The position numbers were made by a program, and so were the translations under genes. From contig NC_134541.1 in assembly GCF_050624435.1 (NCBI RefSeq), forward strand, positions 11,958,995 to 12,022,994: a stretch of 64,000 bases of DNA, in the 5' to 3' direction. The notes beneath the pieces were generated by a model that did not search any database, was not told the origin of the DNA, and saw only the letters and a list, made by a program, of their open reading frames with translations. The stretch's first letter is position 1; each line of letters starts with the position of its first letter. This stretch comes from Tenrec ecaudatus (Eukaryota; Chordata; Mammalia; Afrosoricida; Tenrecidae). Shown in pieces: positions 23,045 through 33,078 of this stretch.

Positions 23045-23525
23045 ATGCATCCTTAAAGTATTAAAAAGTAAAGATGCCATCTTGAGGACAAAGTTGCCCT
23101 CCCCTGAGCCACTGTCCATGCCAAAGCTAGATAATGAAGAAGGAAAGCCAAAGACCGGATGCCTTTGAATGACGGTGCTGGTGACGAAAGTGGAGTCCAC
23201 CGTGGCTGGGCAGAAGAGCAAGCGCATCTGTGCTGGAAGCAGTGCACCCGAATGCTCCTGAGAAGCAAGGATGGTGAGCCTTGGCCTCATGTACTTTGGT
23301 TATGCTATCAGGAGGGCCCAGTTCCAGGGACAGGACATGGTGTTTGGTAAAGGAGACAGTCGCTGAAAAAGAAGCAGACCCTCAGTGAGATGGATTGGCA
23401 CAACGGCTGCAGCAAGGGGCTCAACATAGCAAGGATTATGAGCACCCCACAGTGTTTCCTTCCCCAGTACAAAGTCATCGTGACTCAGAACCAACTTGGC
23501 AGCACCTAATGGCAACAACAACAGC
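23045..23525 (+). mobile_element. RTE 3' end
   Basis: The order tgccatcttgaggacaaag, aaagccaaagaccggatgcc, catgtactttggttatgcta, tcaggagggcccagttccag, gaccctcagtgagatggatt and cagcacctaatggcaacaac, with a CAA-rich end, is the RTE1-type 3' terminus. It is the reverse complement of the terminus at 9920-10290. 5'-truncated, no coding frame. Confidence 0.8.
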
Positions 23526-23851
23526 AACAGACGTTTGGTAAACGCTCAACAAGTTCACGTTCATCATCACTGGTCTTTGGAAATGAGGATCTGCTCCTGG
23601 TTCTGCCTTGGGAGGTGGCTGGCTTCCCTCCCCTCATCTTCACAAACAGGAAGATTGTTTTAGTGCGATGCCTTTTCTATTGGCCTGCTTCCACCCCGGA
23701 GGACAGAAACGTGACTTGCCTTTCTTTCCTGGAAAACAGTCCAGAGCTTTACTCCAGGGGGATAAGGACGGGGAGGAGGGGGGGAGGCCCTTGCTGTGTG
23801 CCTGGAACACTCTTAAAGGAACAGGCAGAGGAGTTCATGGGAAGGGGTGTG

Positions 23852-24893
23852 TGTTAGTCTGGGTGGACTAGAGAAACAAATTAATAGATACTCATATGTG
23901 TATCAGAAACAGTTTTATATACAAGAGTAATTGAATATTGAGAAAACATCCTAGCCCAATCCAGATCAAGTCCATAAGTCCTATATAAGCCCATATGTCC
24001 AATGCCAATCTGTTTGGGCCGAGTCCAGACCATGCAGCCCCTTCCCCCAGCCTCTCAGAAAGACAGGGGATCTGCTGGACTTTGCAGGCCCTGCCTCCAG
24101 CATTCCAAGGAGCTTATCTCTCCAGGCAGGGTCCACACAGCCCCTTATCCCCCGCCTCTCAAGGCCAGAGCTGGACTGTACAGCCTCTTCCCCACATTCC
24201 AAGAAGCTGGTCTGTGAAGGACTCAGACTGCTGCTGCACACCAGGAAGCCTCCCTTCTCCTCGTTGGCACAAGCACCAGCAGCTCTCTTCACCTCATTTG
24301 CATATTTCCCTGACTTAAATCCTACAAATAGCCCACTGCCTCACTGATGGGCGTGATTTCCCTGACCTAACTCTTTGGATCTCGCAACTGCCCGGGAGCT
24401 CTAGATGTTCCCATCCCTTTCTCTGCTCTCCCTTCCCTCCCGGGAGCTCTTCCCTGCCCTAATAACGCCGCTCTTAACCTCGCATTCTTTGTCTCAATTC
24501 TATCTCCATTCCGTGTCTCAGTGTTGACCTCTCACAATCTATGAATTCCTCTTCAGACTCACAAAACACATGCAATGACGCGAAATGCAGGAAGATCACA
24601 GGCCAGTGGGTGGAAGGTCTTGTGGATCCAGTGGTGGTGTAAGCATCTCAGCGCTGGCAGGTGTCTCCACGTGGCTCCTCCAGCTCCAGAGCTCTGGCTC
24701 CATCAGTGTAGCTCCCTCATGCTCGTTGTCAGTAATGTCTCACAAGGAGTGAGTGTGTGTCCTGCTTCCAGTGAGCTATTTATCTCCTTAGCGCCTCCAA
24801 ATGAGGTCATCAAGCTGCGACTAGATTGACAGGCTAAACTCCACCCCTTCATTCCTAAGCCTCAAATTGAGAACAGATTATGTAACTACCACA
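23852..24893 (+). mobile_element. TGTTAGTC-family repeat, copy 3 (holds solo LTR)
   Basis: Opens tgttagtctgggtggactag and ends atgtaactaccaca. Without the LTR it is about 513 bp. Flanks are ggggtgtg and ggggcaca, which could both derive from a CpG-containing 8-bp duplication ggggcgcg, suggesting a hAT-like DNA element; the inverted repeats are weak, so the class stays open. Confidence 0.65.
24011..24534 (+). mobile_element. Solo LTR of an endogenous retrovirus
   Basis: A 524-bp insert starts TG (tgtttgggcc) and ends CA (gacctctca). The pentamer caatc occurs at 24006-24010 and 24535-24539, and removing insert plus one copy restores the host repeat (ccaatctatgaattcc-like, compare 9247 on). Internal features fit an LTR: a TATA-like tacaaatagccc (24323), an AATAAC near 24459 and a pyrimidine-rich 3' part ending with an R/U5-like segment. 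No gag, pol or env is present, so it arose by LTR-LTR recombination. Orientation is inferred from these internal signals. Confidence 0.75.
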
Positions 24894-25019
24894 GGGGCAC
24901 ACCTATTGGGAACCTGGGTGCATCAGCAATGGAGGGGGACATGACAGAGTGAAGAGTCCCCACCACGGTCTCTGCATCAGCAGGAACTGGGGACAGCCTG
25001 GGAGCTGAAGCTCAGAAGT

Positions 25020-25140
25020 CTGTCTGTCAGGGCTTGAAACCTGCACTGCCACTTAGCACTGGTCACTTGGGGCAAGTTACTCAACCTCCCTGCAGCTGGT
25101 TCCTCCTCTGTCAAACATAAAGAGTCACCGTGCCTGCTGG
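25020..25140 (+). repeat. MIR
   Basis: aacctgcactgccacttagc, cttggggcaagttactcaac and ctcctctgtcaaacataaag, in MIR order. Confidence 0.65.
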
Positions 25141-25162
25141 AGGGGCAAGGGAGGGTGCTGAC

Positions 25163-25607
25163 ACAAAACCAAACTCCCGCCCAGCCAGTCCACTGTGACG
25201 TGTGGAGACCCTGTAGGAACAGGGTAGAACGGCACGTTGTAGGGTTCTGAGACTGTAACTCTTTACAGTAGAACTTGCCTCACCTTTCCCCTACAGAGCG
25301 GCTGGTGGTTTCGAACTGCAAACCTTGTAGTTAGCAGCACAATGCACAAGCCATGGCACCCCCAGGGCGCCTCGTGCTGAAACCGTGCTCCATAATAGTT
25401 GTTGTCACTGCTAGGTGCCATCGAGTCCCTCTGATATCACAGGGAGCGGTCACAGAGCAGAATCTTCCCCATAGAATCTTCTTGGCTATGACCTTCAGGA
25501 AGACACAGATCGCCACAGCTTTCTCCTGCTGGGCAGCTGGGTGGCTTCAAACGGGTGACCTTTCCATTAGCAGCTGAGTACCTCACCACTTGTACCACCA
25601 GGGCTCT
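25163..25607 (-). mobile_element. Two reverse AfroSINEs, type A then type B
   Basis: 25163-25368: acagggtagaacggcacgtt, gtttcgaactgcaaaccttg. 25400-25607: ctaggtgccatcgagtccct, ggcttcaaacgggtgacctt, gtaccaccagggctc. Confidence 0.75.
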
Positions 25608-26179
25608 GCAGCCACTGGTAACACTGTATTATTATTATTAACATCACTGAATTCAAAAAAAGGGAGAGGTAAGAAAGGGTGGGAGGAAGCAGAGAAGACG
25701 TCCTGGAAGAGGAGGGATTGAGGGAGGAATAACTGAATGGAGGAGGTTCCATTCAGCAGAAACGACTGAGGAGATGACACTGGGGGTAGAAATGGCACGG
25801 GCTGGAAGAGATCAAGGCAGGTTACAGGTTACGCCGCGCTTGCCACTCCTCAGCTCCCCTCACTCAGTACCCCACGTAACTGGTTGGTCATCAGGCCACT
25901 TGCCCTCTTTTCAAGGACCAATGGTCAAGGGCCCTGAGAACACCCCTCATCTCGCCCTTGGATTCTGAGACAGACTGTGTCCCCATCTCCATGCAGCATG
26001 CACCACCACCACCTAAAGGTGTTCCATGAACCCCAGGACTTAGGATGAACAAAATTCTTGATTTCCATCTTTTCCGCCCTGCGAGGGAAGCATGACTCTC
26101 CATGCAGTACAATCTATATAACCTGGGCAGCATCTGGGGCCCCGGAGTCCCTGACTCCTCCCCTCCCTCTGGGGGTGAC

Positions 26180-26384
26180 TCACTCACTCACTGCCATTGA
26201 GTCAATTCGGACCTGTGACAACCCTGTTAGGACAGGGTGGAATGGCCCCTGTGGTTTCCAAGACGACAACTCTTTATGAGAGTAGAATGCCTCCTCGTCT
26301 TACTCCCTCAGAACAGCTGGTGGTTTCAAACAGCTAACCTGTGGTTAGCAGCCCAAGGAATAACCACTATGCCACCAGGACTCT
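26180..26384 (-). mobile_element. AfroSINE
   Basis: ctcactgccattgagtcaat, ggacagggtggaatggcccc, gtttcaaacagctaacctgt, actatgccaccaggactc. Confidence 0.8.
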
Positions 26385-26490
26385 TCTGGGGGTGATAGCA
26401 GAATTAAAAACCAAGCACACTCGGGATGCAGGGTAGAGTGTCAGCACAGTCAAACTAGAGACCATGTACTGAATGTCACACAGGAGAGGG

Positions 26491-26562
26491 ACTTCAAAGT
26501 GTTCATGGGAAAACTCCCTTATCTTTTGATGTCATTTTGCCATGCACTTTCTGCAGCCCTCT
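26491..26562. mobile_element. Mariner-derived MITE (about 72 bp)
   Basis: gggacttcaaagtgttcatg at the left and ccatgcactttctgcagccc at the right are imperfect inverted repeats around a short AT-rich centre. This is the structure of a tiny deletion derivative of a mariner with the ends seen at 38930. Another single end lies at 7460. Confidence 0.6.
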
Positions 26563-26654
26563 TATCAATCTCCAGACCTTAGGCTCCTCCGTGGCACTGG
26601 GCTATATTCTCCCAGGCCAATGATCAGCTGAGCCGGGGAGTCGTTCATGCTGGT

Positions 26655-27010
26655 ATAACGTGTTCATTCTGGTGGGGTTCATTCTAACTCATAGTGACCC
26701 TAATTAAGTACTGCAGGAGCTCAGTCCCCAGGAGAAGGAAATGGGACTACTGTGCCAGTCCTGGGCCTCCCTCACAATCATTGCTGTCTTTGAGCCCATT
26801 GTGTGGTCACTGCATCATGCCATCTCATCCAGGGTGTCCATTTCCCTGACGTCATGCTTACCGGGCATGATGGCCTCCTCCAGGGTCTGGTCCCTCCTGG
26901 TCACATGTCCAAGTGTGTGAGACAAAAATCTTACTCTTCTTGATTCTAAGTGGCACTCTGACTGCACTTCTTCCGAAGATAGATATGCGCATTCTCCTGG
27001 CATTCAATTG
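26655..27010 (-). mobile_element. RTE 3' end (minus strand)
   Basis: Contains ttcattctaactcatagtga, tctgagcccattgtgtggtc-like sequence, gtctggtccctcctggtcac and atgtccaagtgtgtgagaca in the order seen in the minus-strand RTE tail at 9940-10180. The interior is partly deleted. No open frame. Confidence 0.7.
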
Positions 27011-27019
27011 TCCTCCTCC

Positions 27020-28170
27020 GCACCAAGTAAAGGGTGTGCCCCCTTCCCACTCTGAAATTAGGACATGCCTTCTCTAGGTAACCGTAGCTCTCCATGGCCT
27101 CTCAGTCGGGTCCTCTGCCTGTTCACGAGTGGCCTCCTTCCCGTGGCCATTTCACTTTGTCACTCCGGTAATCACAGTGAGATAGGCAGAGATGAATCCC
27201 CAAGCCCACAGAGCTTGGAAACGGCAAGGAGGAACACTCGGAGACCCACACTGGTGCCTGCAAACAGCAGCCAGGGGCTCAACTCATCAGCCAGGACTCC
27301 AGGGGTCTTCCTGCAGGAGCTGACAGCTTTTATGTGCCTGCAGGGCTGGACACTGAGAGCTGAGTACCCGGGGAAAATAAATGGTACGTGCACACTCAAA
27401 GGGCCAGGAGACGTGGCCTGTCTGCCGAGCAGAGGGCGTGTTAAGCCAGACACAGACGAGGAAGAGGTCAAGGTGAGGGAGGTCTGTTGGAAGGACACTG
27501 TGCGACGTCTCAACTGCTGAGCTGAGCCTAGGCTTTTTTCACAGGAAGTACAGGGCTGTCCTTTAGGGTGAAAGTCCTGGTAACACCACACAGAAAGCTT
27601 TGGTTCAAAGCAGCAACAGCAATAACTCAGCTAACCAGCTCAGAGGACCCGGTCATTTGGGGAGTTACGGTAATGAAGAAATACAATCCCTAAATCCCAA
27701 AGAAATCTTTTCAATCCAGGCAGAATGCCAAAAACCAAGGAGCAATGAAGGAGGAGGGATTTTTGGCGCTCCTGGCTTGGCCTCTGTAGAGGAATGCGCT
27801 CCCTAACTTTAAAGTATTCTGAAATCCAATTTTCTAGTTCCTCCAGGCAGTGACGCAGCAGCTGGCCCGTTGTTGGGTGCCAGACTTGCACATGGATGAA
27901 GACAGGTCTGGCCACACTGTTCCAGACGTAAGCTCTCCCAGCAAGACTTCCCCCACCACCAGCCAGGCAAGGGGCCATGTTTCTCATCTGGATCTGCAAA
28001 GCAAAGTCAAGTTCCCTTCCTTCTTCAGAGACTGCTGGCTCGAAGCCCTCACTTGCCCAAATTGACAGGAGTCTAGACATTCCCCCAGTGGACACCCCCA
28101 TCTGCTTATGAACCCACTCCGCATAAGCTGTTTACACTGATGATTGAATCTAGCCACAGGCCTGTCTTCA
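27020..28170. other. 1.15-kb unassigned stretch with overlapping ORFs
   Basis: No repeat signature. It holds open frames of 151 codons (+, 27065-27520) and 153 codons (-, 27640-28101). The minus frame reads NMAPCLAGGGGSLAGRAYVW and WHPTTGQLLRHCLEELENWI, which I do not recognise. No exon-like splice pair or codon bias decides between chance and a decayed retrocopy. Confidence 0.25.
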
Positions 28171-28171
28171 A

Positions 28172-28344
28172 GTGAGGTACTGTGTTTCAGGGGTAAAATT
28201 TTTGCCATCCACACAAGAGAAGACACGGGTTCAATTCCAGCCAATGAACCTTGTGTGCAGCCACCATGCAGGTCAGTGATGCCTTGTGGGCTGCTATAAA
28301 CCTGCACAGGCTTCCGGGTTAAGGCAGACTAGGAGGAAAATGAA
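28172..28344 (+). mobile_element. tRNA-Gly-derived SINE (RTE-type)
   Basis: tttcaggggtaaaatttttg and gacacgggttcaattccagc resemble a tRNA-Gly with box A and box B, with a GCC-like anticodon region. They are followed by ccaatgaaccttgtgtgcag and aaggcagactaggaggaaaa. It differs from AfroSINE, which has a ccctggtggcgtagtggtt head. A structured tRNA is no longer possible, so it is not a working tRNA gene. Confidence 0.65.
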
Positions 28345-29770
28345 AAGAAATCCACAAGGACCAAAGTAGAACCTTGAGCAAATCCCACCTGAATTTAGAG
28401 ACCATCTCAAGAACAGCTGTGACGCATCGAACACCAACGGCCGAAGGCCAGATGAGTCTGCATATACATCACGTGAACATCATGCATGGAGAAAACAAAG
28501 GCGCATTACAAAGACAGGAAAGAAAGAAACTACTAAAACGCATGTCAGAAGAGACGCTGAGATTTGCTCTTCAACACAGAGTCACTAAAGCAAATGGAAG
28601 ACAAGATGACATGAAAGAGCTGGGAGTAGATTGTTTCAGTTTAGCTTTTATTTAAAAAGTAAAGCATTAGAATAAAATATGCAAAAATCTGGAGTTAGCA
28701 AACCAAAAGTTAAAGCATGTTGGCATTTCTCAAAATGAAAGAATGGAAGAAGAATCTTCAGATCACAAGTTGCAAGAGCAAGGATCCTGTGGGAGAAATG
28801 CTGAGCGATGCAGAAGCGTCCAAAGGCGATGAAAGGAGTACACTGAGTCCCTGTGCTAACAATAATTGTTAACTGTTCAGCCATTTCGGGGAGAGCATAT
28901 GATCAAGAACCAATGGTATTAAAGGCAGAAATTCAAGCTGCACTAAAAGCCTTAACCAAGGCTCCAGGAATTGGAAGAATAGCAACAAATCATGTTCCTA
29001 CAAGCAAGCACCATGCTAGAATTACTCTATGCCAGGAGATTGGCCAACCAACTGGAAGAGATCCAGACGTGTGCCCCTTACAAAGACAGGTGCCCCAACA
29101 GAATAGTAAATGATGGAACAATAGCGTGAAGATCGTGCACAAGTGAAATGGCTGACAGTAAGTCAAGCATGTGCAGCAGTATGTTGACAAGGAACTGTCG
29201 AAAATTCAAGAAGATATGGAATGAAGGATACCATTGCTGATATAAAACGAGCCTTAGCTGGAAGTGGAGAATACCGCTTTCCTGACTATGCAAAACACAA
29301 CTGACTATGAAACACAACAAATTATGGATGACATTGTGAAGAATGGAGAACAGCTCTATTGTTATGTAGAACTGGACATGGGCAGTCTTCAAACAGCGAA
29401 AGGGGAAGGCAGCGTGGTTTCAAGTCTGGCCAGGTGTGTGTCCGGGTTTAATCCTTTCACCATACTTGTTCAGTCCGCATGCTGAGCCAGCAGTCCTGGG
29501 AGCTAGAGTATACAACGCACAATAGGATTGGAAGAAGACAGCACCTAGCATGCTGAAAGGGAGGGTGGCTTGAAGCACTTAGTGGTCAAGAGCAAAGACT
29601 GAAGCTTCCAGGGTGGGTAACGTGCCAATACAAAGAAAATGAACATCCTCACAATTGTACCACTAGGCAACATCGTGATAAACAAAGAAAATACTGAAGT
29701 TGTCAAGGGTTTCATTGTATTTGGCCCCACAATCAACACCCACAGAAGCCGCAGTCAAGAAATCAAATAA

Positions 29771-29918
29771 CAATGAAAAAACGAGGAGCTGATACCAAGG
29801 GCTCAAGTAGAAAGCAAATGTTTTGAGAATGATGATGGCAACAAATATACAAAAGTGCTTGACACAATGGATGGATTGTGATTAGAGTTGGACTAGCCCC
29901 CATTAAAATGATTTTTTA
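29771..29918 (+). mobile_element. 148-bp L1-type tail with perfect 14-bp target duplication
   Basis: The insert runs from caatgaaaaaacgaggagct to cattaaaatgattttttaaa inside RTE sequence. The string aagaaatcaaataa occurs at 29757-29770 and again at 29919-29932, directly flanking it. The RTE reading (EVVKGFIVFGPTI..QEIK) is cut at exactly this point and continues afterwards. This is a textbook severely 5'-truncated LINE insertion. Confidence 0.88.
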
Positions 29919-30243
29919 AAGAAATCAAATAATGCATTGCCTTGGGAAAATTTGCTACAAAAGATCTCTGTAAAGTGTTTAAAAGCAAAGATGTTACTTT
30001 GATGACTAAGGTTCACTAACCCAAATCCTGGTATTCTCCATGGCCCCAAAAGTTGGACAATGAATAAGGAAAGACCCAAGAAGAAGCAATGTCTTTGAAC
30101 TTCGGTGTTGTCCAAGAATATTGAAAGTATCATGGACTGTCAGAAGAGCTAACAAATCCAACTTGGAAGAAGGATGGCTTCTTCAAAGCAAAGATAGGGG
30201 GACTTGGTGTCTCAAACTTGGGACCTGCTGTCAGAAAAGACCA

Positions 30244-31035
30244 GTCTCTAAATAAGCAGCCATCTAGCTGAGAAGCAACAAAGTCCACATGGAAGAAGCA
30301 CACCAGCCTGTGTAATCATGAGGTGTTGAAGGGATCAGGCATCAAAGACTTAGAACAAAAAATCATATCATTGTAAATGAGGGGGAGTGCGGAGCGGAGA
30401 CCCAAAGTCCATCTGTAGATAATTGGACATCGCCTTACAGAAGGGTCAGAAGGAAGAGACAAGTAGTCAGGGTGCAGTATAGCACTGATGAAACATACAA
30501 CTTCCCTCTAGTTCTTTAATGCTTCTTCTCCCCCCCCCACCCCACACACACACTATTGTGACCCCAATTCTACCTTGCAAATCCAGCTAGACCAGAGCAT
30601 GTGCACAGGTACAGATAAGAGCTGAAAACATAAAGAGTCCAGGACAGATAAACCACTCAGGACCAATATTGAGAGTAGTCATATCAAGAGGGGAAGGGGA
30701 AAGTAGGGGTAGAAAGGGGGAACCCATCACAATGAGCTACATATAACCCCCAGGGGGATGAACAACAGAAAAGTGGGTGAAGAGAGACATCAGTCAGCAT
30801 AAAACATGAAAAAATAACAATAATTTATAAATTATCAAGGGTTTCTGAGGAAGGGAAGGTGGGGGGTGGAGGGGAAAAATGAAGCGCTGATACCAAGGGC
30901 TCAAGTAGGAAGAAAATGTTTTGAAAAGGATGATGGCGACAAATGTACAGATGTGCTTGACACGATGGATGGATGGATGGATGGATGGATTGTGATAAGA
31001 GTTGCACGAGCCCCAAAAAAATAATTTTTAAAAAT
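30244..31035 (+). mobile_element. L1-type 3' region (0.8 kb) nested in RTE
   Basis: Begins at ataagcagccatctagct and runs through atcatatcattgtaaatgag, cttacagaagggtcag, caggtacagataagagctg and ctcaagtaggaagaaaatgt to gagccccaaaaaaataat. It is collinear with 36165-36925. Near its end ATGGATGTATGG is replaced by a (GGAT)6 run (30966-30990). Confidence 0.8.
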
Positions 31036-31739
31036 CATTAAAGTGGATCAGTAAAGTGGAAAAAGCAGAGGGTCCTCACTGAGAAAGACTGGCACAGCTG
31101 CCACGATCCATGCAACACGGGCAAGCCCACCAGGCTGGTAGGACCAGGTGAGGCTGCACTCTACAGCACATGAGGTCCCGGTGGGTTGCACCAACTCAAT
31201 GGCACCAAATAAAACCAAAACTAGGAAGAAAGGCCTGGCGAGCTATTCCCAGAAATCAGCCAGGGATCGCAATGGCAGTGCCATTTGGGGCTGGCCTGGG
31301 AGCAGGCAGCATCCCATCTCGTTTCATGGGGTTGCCATGCATAGAAGGCCAACTCCATGCCAGTTAACAAGGACAAGCACCTGTTGCCCCATGGCTGCCT
31401 TCCGCAGGGCTCCATGCTTCAATCCAGCTCCCGACCTCATTTCCCATCTCTCTTCCCAGAACAACTGACAACAAGAGCATCCATTCTGCTGACAACCTAC
31501 CCACCGTGGCTTCATCTGACAATCGCCAAAGAATCCACAGTGGAGGTGCTTCCCCACGTCTCAGCAATGCAAGTTCAGGTTCATTCAAGGGCAACCTTTT
31601 ATGCACAGATTCTTGACATTGTGTGGGGGTGAGGGGGAAGGGGGGGGGTTCGTCTTTGTCTGTCAACCACTTGAATCTTGCATCGCGTTTGACAAGAACC
31701 TGCAGCCCTGAGTGCTTTCCAGAGCAAGAATGAGAAAAT

Positions 31740-32290
31740 AGCCAGCCACGTGGCTCAGAGCAGGTGGGGTTGGTATCACTGGTTTGGCAGGAAGCGCGCC
31801 GGTTGCAGAAGTAGAGTCACCATGAATGCTGTGTGCGGAGACGCCGACTGCTGACGTGTCGCTGGGTTCCCTTGCTCCCCGGTGAAATATCATGGATGGG
31901 ACTGTGATCGAGAACTGCATCGCAAACTTAATAAGGAAGGGGGGAAATCTTGTTAAGCGGAGAGTCGCCCTATATTTCATAGTAATTTTTCTGGAAGCAT
32001 GATGAACTGTTGGGGAATAATTAGATATACTAACTGTATTGTTTATGTCTAACATCCCTGCCAAGACCCACTGCCGCATTTATAGATCTGAGGCGGGTTT
32101 TTGAACTTCCCAGTCTTTCCCAAAGGTCCTTATTTTCATCAGCCCTTCTCTCAGAGAAGCGCCATGATAGCTGGTGGACGCAGGGTGATCTATAGGGGTG
32201 CAGAGGGAATGCATTTTGGTTTCATTTTAATTGAATAATGCTGGGGAGTCTTGTACTTCTTTGGCTACCTTGGGTTTGTGGCTACGAAGG
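31740..32290. other. Unique, repeat-free segment (possible conserved non-coding element)
   Basis: No SINE, LINE or microsatellite signature. It contains AT-rich blocks such as gaataattagatatactaa next to CpG-containing blocks, set within an otherwise repeat-dense region. Conservation cannot be judged here. Confidence 0.25.
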
Positions 32291-32351
32291 GAGAGTGGAC
32301 TTCTATTTCCTATAGTGATTGAAAGCTTTAAGTGTTTGTTTTTTAATTTGA

Positions 32352-33078
32352 GTCTCTGAGTGGCACAAAGGATTAAGCACTTCATTGCTCATGGAAAGGT
32401 TGGTGGTTTGAAGCCGCTCGGAGGCACCAGAGAGCTGCTTCCCGAGAGCCACGGCCTTGAACCCCCTGGAGTCATTCTCCCCTGCACACATGGAGTCACC
32501 ATGCGTCGGAATCGATTGGATAGCAAAGATCATTCCCCAACCCAGAGCCCTTGGCCATCAAGTTCATTCTGAATCAGAGGGCTTCCTAGGCTGCCATCTT
32601 CATGACTTCAGACTGATGCACATCTTTTCCATGGAGTGGCTGCTGGGCTTTCAGAGGAGCGGGGGGAGGGTTGGCAGGAGTTCAGAGGGACCCTCGGAAT
32701 AAGGGTGCTTACAGCTAGCCTGGGTCCTCAGGGAGGCAGAGCCTAATCAAGACTTCTAGGGCCACTGGCCTTGTAGGTGTATGACCTGCACAGGGGCACA
32801 GGGCCCTGTGCCCAGAAGGACACTGTACTTGGACATCAAGGTCCATCAGTAGAACACAATCCCCAAAGACAGGAGCTCTGGTGGCGTACTGATTATGTGT
32901 TGGGCTGCCATCCGCAAGGTTGGCAGTTCCAAACCAGCAGTCGCTCCTTAGAAGAAAGGTAGGGCTTTCTACTCCCGTAAAGAGTTATAGTCTCAAAAAG
33001 TCACAGGGGCAGTTCTTCTGTGTCCTATTGGGTCGGGTCGCCATGAGTCAGAGTTGACTGGATGGTAGTGAGCAGAGC
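32352..33078. mobile_element. Three AfroSINE pieces
   Basis: 32352-32536 forward type B (gagtggcacaaaggattaag, gtttgaagccgctcggaggc, atgcgtcggaatcgattgga). 32545-32640 reverse partial (ggccatcaagttcattctga). 32871-33078 forward type A (ggagctctggtggcgtactg, ttctactcccgtaaagagtt, ggtcgccatgagtcagagtt). Confidence 0.75.

Larger units (their letters stand above)
28345..31200 (+). mobile_element. Plus-strand RTE LINE with two nested L1 tails
   Basis: Recognisable parts: the segment before the RT (gagctgggagtagattgttt at 28619), the KAPGI block near 28950-29000, tggatgacattgtgaagaat at 29322, ttcaccatacttgttcagtc near 29455, and the 3' connector (tccaacttggaagaaggatg at 30157). After the second nested insertion the RTE tail resumes at about 31036. 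The RT is frame-broken, and its length without insertions suggests internal deletions. It directly follows a tRNA-Gly-like SINE head at 28172, perhaps by chance. Confidence 0.75.

Noticed and set aside
24011-24534. Provirus with internal genes
   Set aside because: Only one LTR is present; no gag, pol or env reading occurs nearby.
28172-28240. Functional tRNA-Gly gene
   Set aside because: Stem positions no longer pair and the sequence continues into a SINE body.
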